Assembly (NCBI GenBank): GCA_025996835.1
Contig: BNTU01000142.1
Span: 1 to 7,233 of the forward strand
DNA: 7,233 bases
Origin: Bacteroidia bacterium
GTDB lineage: Bacteria > Bacteroidota > Bacteroidia > Bacteroidales > Azobacteroidaceae
Reading direction: 5' to 3'
The position numbers and the translations under genes were made by a program. Shown piece by piece: positions 6,232-7,233 of the stretch (positions within the stretch are counted from its first letter, which is position 1; the number at the start of each line of letters is the position of its first letter). Below the pieces are notes generated by a model that saw only the letters and a list, made by a program, of their open reading frames with translations, had not been told where the DNA came from and searched no databases.

Positions 6232-7064
6232 ATTATCTTTTTCATCAACTCCTCCGCCCGCATCTCCATCTTCGTAAACGCAAAAAGTTTCTTACCCAAA
6301 TCTTTGAGCGAGGCACCAATATGATATATGTCGTTGTCTATCAATAGAAAGCGGTCGTGAATGTTTGCTCTTTCGTGGGCTGCTATGGACGGATATTGTG
6401 CGTTGTGCCTTGTCAAATCTAATTGTAGCTGTGCAGAAATACTTGCTGTGTAGATAGTTGCTTCAACATCGGCATCGCGTTTTGACAATAGCGTTAAAAT
6501 CGTTTCATCTATGTAGCTGTCAATCAAAATGACTGTCTTTTTTGCTCCTTTTACCAAGCCCGCAACAAATTTATACGCATCAAATATCTGCCCATCGAAA
6601 AATACTCCTTCAATGGGAGGCAAAGCCGTTTTTACAAAAAAGTCTATTTTCTTTTCTGTTTCTGCCACTCGATATTCCAAATGCTCGAAACGCTGACTTA
6701 TGGCATAACCTCGTAAGATGTAATCTTTTAGCACACTGTTTGCCCAAATACGAAATTGAACACCACGACTTGATTTCACGCGATAGCCAACTGACAAAAT
6801 CATATCAAGACTATAATGTTCGATATTTCTCATAACCTCTCTACCGCCTTCAAGTTGAACTGTCGCAAAATTTGCGACAGTTGGAATTTCGGCAAGTTCT
6901 TCCCGCAAAGCATTGTTGATGTGCTTGCCTATGGTCTTAACATCGCGGTCGAAAAGCAACGCCATTTGCTGACGATTTAGCCAAACCGTTTCATTTTCAA
7001 GCCGAACTTCCAGATTTACTGAACTATCGGGCTGATAAAGCACTATTTCGTTTTTGTCAATCAT
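6228..7064 (-). CDS. RhuM-type virulence/defence protein with C-terminal PLD-like domain
   Basis: This 278-residue protein starts at the ATG at 7064, which an AGGAAG site precedes; the longer reading would need a TTG at 7076. The N-terminal RhuM domain (about 5-125) shows VWLNRQQMALLFDRDVKTIG, then HINNALREEL, LDMILSVGYRVKS at 86-98 and FRIWANSVLKDYILRGYAI. A helical stretch (about 123-148) links it to a C-terminal domain (about 155-263) with FDAYKFVAGL, TVILIDSYID and IHDRFLLIDN. HDRFLLID at 236-243 fits the phospholipase D motif HxKx4D with Arg for Lys, and GASLKDLGKK follows. A single such motif suggests a dimer if it is active. From memory this architecture and the Arg are usual for the subfamily; no reaction is established. 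It leads the cluster and overlaps the DUF1016 gene by 4 bases. Residues 229-263 are encoded by the inverted repeat that reappears at 7130-7233. Confidence 0.87.
   Translation of the reverse strand: MIDKNEIVLYQPDSSVNLEVRLENETVWLNRQQMALLFDRDVKTIGKHINNALREELAEIPTVANFATVQLEGGREVMRNIEHYSLDMILSVGYRVKSSRGVQFRIWANSVLKDYILRGYAISQRFEHLEYRVAETEKKIDFFVKTALPPIEGVFFDGQIFDAYKFVAGLVKGAKKTVILIDSYIDETILTLLSKRDADVEATIYTASISAQLQLDLTRHNAQYPSIAAHERANIHDRFLLIDNDIYHIGASLKDLGKKLFAFTKMEMRAEELMKKII
6243..6259 (-). repeat. 17-bp direct repeat, copy in the RhuM-type gene 3' end
   Basis: This sequence encodes the AEELM residues near the end of the RhuM-type protein. It recurs exactly and in the same orientation at 7117-7133, upstream of the gene. 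Confidence 0.9.
6277..6380 (-). repeat. 104-bp inverted repeat, left copy
   Basis: The reverse complement of this segment matches 7130-7233 at 101 of 104 positions. It covers codons 229-263 of the RhuM-type gene, including the HDRFLLID motif. The three mismatches fall within 7 bases and in three consecutive codons (Leu256, Gly257, Lys258), all at silent third positions. The other arm reaches the window edge, so the repeat may be longer. Confidence 0.97.
6858..6882. repeat. In-gene palindrome 3 (RhuM domain)
   Basis: This perfect inverted repeat has 12-base arms around a central A at 6870. It lies in the codons for TVANFATV of the RhuM domain. The protein segment is itself quasi-symmetrical (TVA-x-FATV) and common in the family, which could partly explain the palindrome. 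Confidence 0.9.
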
Positions 7065-7066
7065 AA

Positions 7067-7072
7067 CTTCCT
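7067..7072 (-). promoter_or_regulatory. Ribosome-binding site of the RhuM-type gene
   Basis: AGGAAG on the minus strand ends two bases before the ATG at 7064. It supports that start over the TTG at 7076, which lies upstream of the site. A TAGTTTTG at 7081-7074 matches the Bacteroidetes -7 consensus, but it would leave almost no leader and exclude this site, so the promoter is unresolved. Confidence 0.5.
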
Positions 7073-7092
7073 GCAAAACTACGCATTTTTTA

Positions 7093-7133
7093 TCAATTTT
7101 GCCATTTTATTTTCCCCATCAACTCCTCCGCCC
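7093..7133 (-). pseudogene. Terminal codons of a second RhuM-like gene (remnant)
   Basis: On the minus strand this reads AEELMGKIKWQN and a TGA at 7095-7093, resembling the RhuM-type C-terminus AEELMKKII. The first 17 bases are identical to 6243-6259. Upstream of it the homology does not continue in the same orientation; instead the inverted copy 7130-7233 begins, sharing only GGGC. It is therefore a cut-off gene end, either a paralogue's or a rearrangement product. Confidence 0.5.
7117..7133 (-). repeat. 17-bp direct repeat, upstream copy
   Basis: This exact, same-orientation copy of 6243-6259 lies 53 bases before the RhuM-type start codon. It overlaps the right inverted-repeat arm by four bases (7130-7133), which marks the rearrangement junction. 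Confidence 0.9.
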
Positions 7134-7233
7134 ACGAAAGAGCAAACATTCACGACCGCTTTCTATTGATAGACAACGACATATATCATATTGGTGCCTC
7201 GCTCAAAGATTTAGGAAAAAAACTTTTTGCGTT
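7130..7233 (+). repeat. 104-bp inverted repeat, right copy; plus-strand RhuM C-terminal fragment
   Basis: Read on the plus strand, this encodes HERANIHDRFLLIDNDIYHI and onward to KKLFA, identical in protein to residues 229-262 of the RhuM-type gene but pointing away from it. The frame has no start codon in the window and runs off the edge. It is the right partner of 6277-6380. Silent-only differences suggest a real second copy that was once, or still is, read as protein. Confidence 0.95.

Noticed and set aside
7074..7081. TAGTTTTG as the -7 promoter element of the RhuM-type gene
   Set aside because: It would start transcription almost at the ATG, removes the AGGAAG site from the mRNA, and has no TTTG at the proper upstream distance.
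1..7233. CRISPR array, tRNA, rRNA or insertion sequence
   Set aside because: No spaced direct-repeat array, tRNA cloverleaf or transposase motif was seen on either strand.

Overview
The window looks like a chromosomal segment from a member of the Bacteroidetes, probably Bacteroidales. The reasons are AT-rich gene leaders with few Shine-Dalgarno sites, a TAnnTTTG-type promoter upstream of the transporter gene, and protein relatives recalled from that phylum. The clearest core gene is a B12-dependent methylmalonyl-CoA mutase, which suggests succinate/propionate metabolism. No search could be run, so all family assignments rest on motifs and memory.

Left part (1-2106). A decayed 3' end of a DUF4143-type ATPase gene (93-263) is followed by a promoter-like region. 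A plus-strand gene for a divergent member of the dicarboxylate/amino acid:cation symporter (DAACS) family follows at 421-1587. It converges, with only 7 bases between stop codons, on a minus-strand cinA/pncC-type NMN amidohydrolase gene (1595-2065).

Centre (2107-4185). This is the large, B12-binding subunit of methylmalonyl-CoA mutase on the minus strand. A 29-bp perfect palindrome separates it from cinA. No small-subunit gene (mutA) is adjacent. The gene upstream is an ST7/TPR-like protein, and a near-identical 20-bp A-rich sequence lies at the leaders of both genes.

Right part (4217-7233). Three minus-strand genes form a compact, visibly AT-richer cluster read right to left: a RhuM-type protein with a PLD-like C-terminus, then a DUF1016/YhcG-type PD-(D/E)XK nuclease-like protein overlapping it by 4 bases, then the ST7/TPR protein 5 bases further on. 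RhuM and DUF1016 genes are familiar accessory genes of type I restriction and other defence islands, so this looks like an accessory or defence cassette next to a metabolic gene.

The most striking structure is at the right edge. The last 104 bases (7130-7233) are an inverted copy of 6277-6380, the 3' coding part of the RhuM-type gene. They match at 101 of 104 positions, and all three differences are synonymous. The junction carries a 17-bp direct repeat of the gene's last codons. This could be one half of an invertible, phase-variable cassette, an inverted duplication, or a fold-back assembly artefact. Three more long palindromes lie inside the RhuM and DUF1016 coding sequences.
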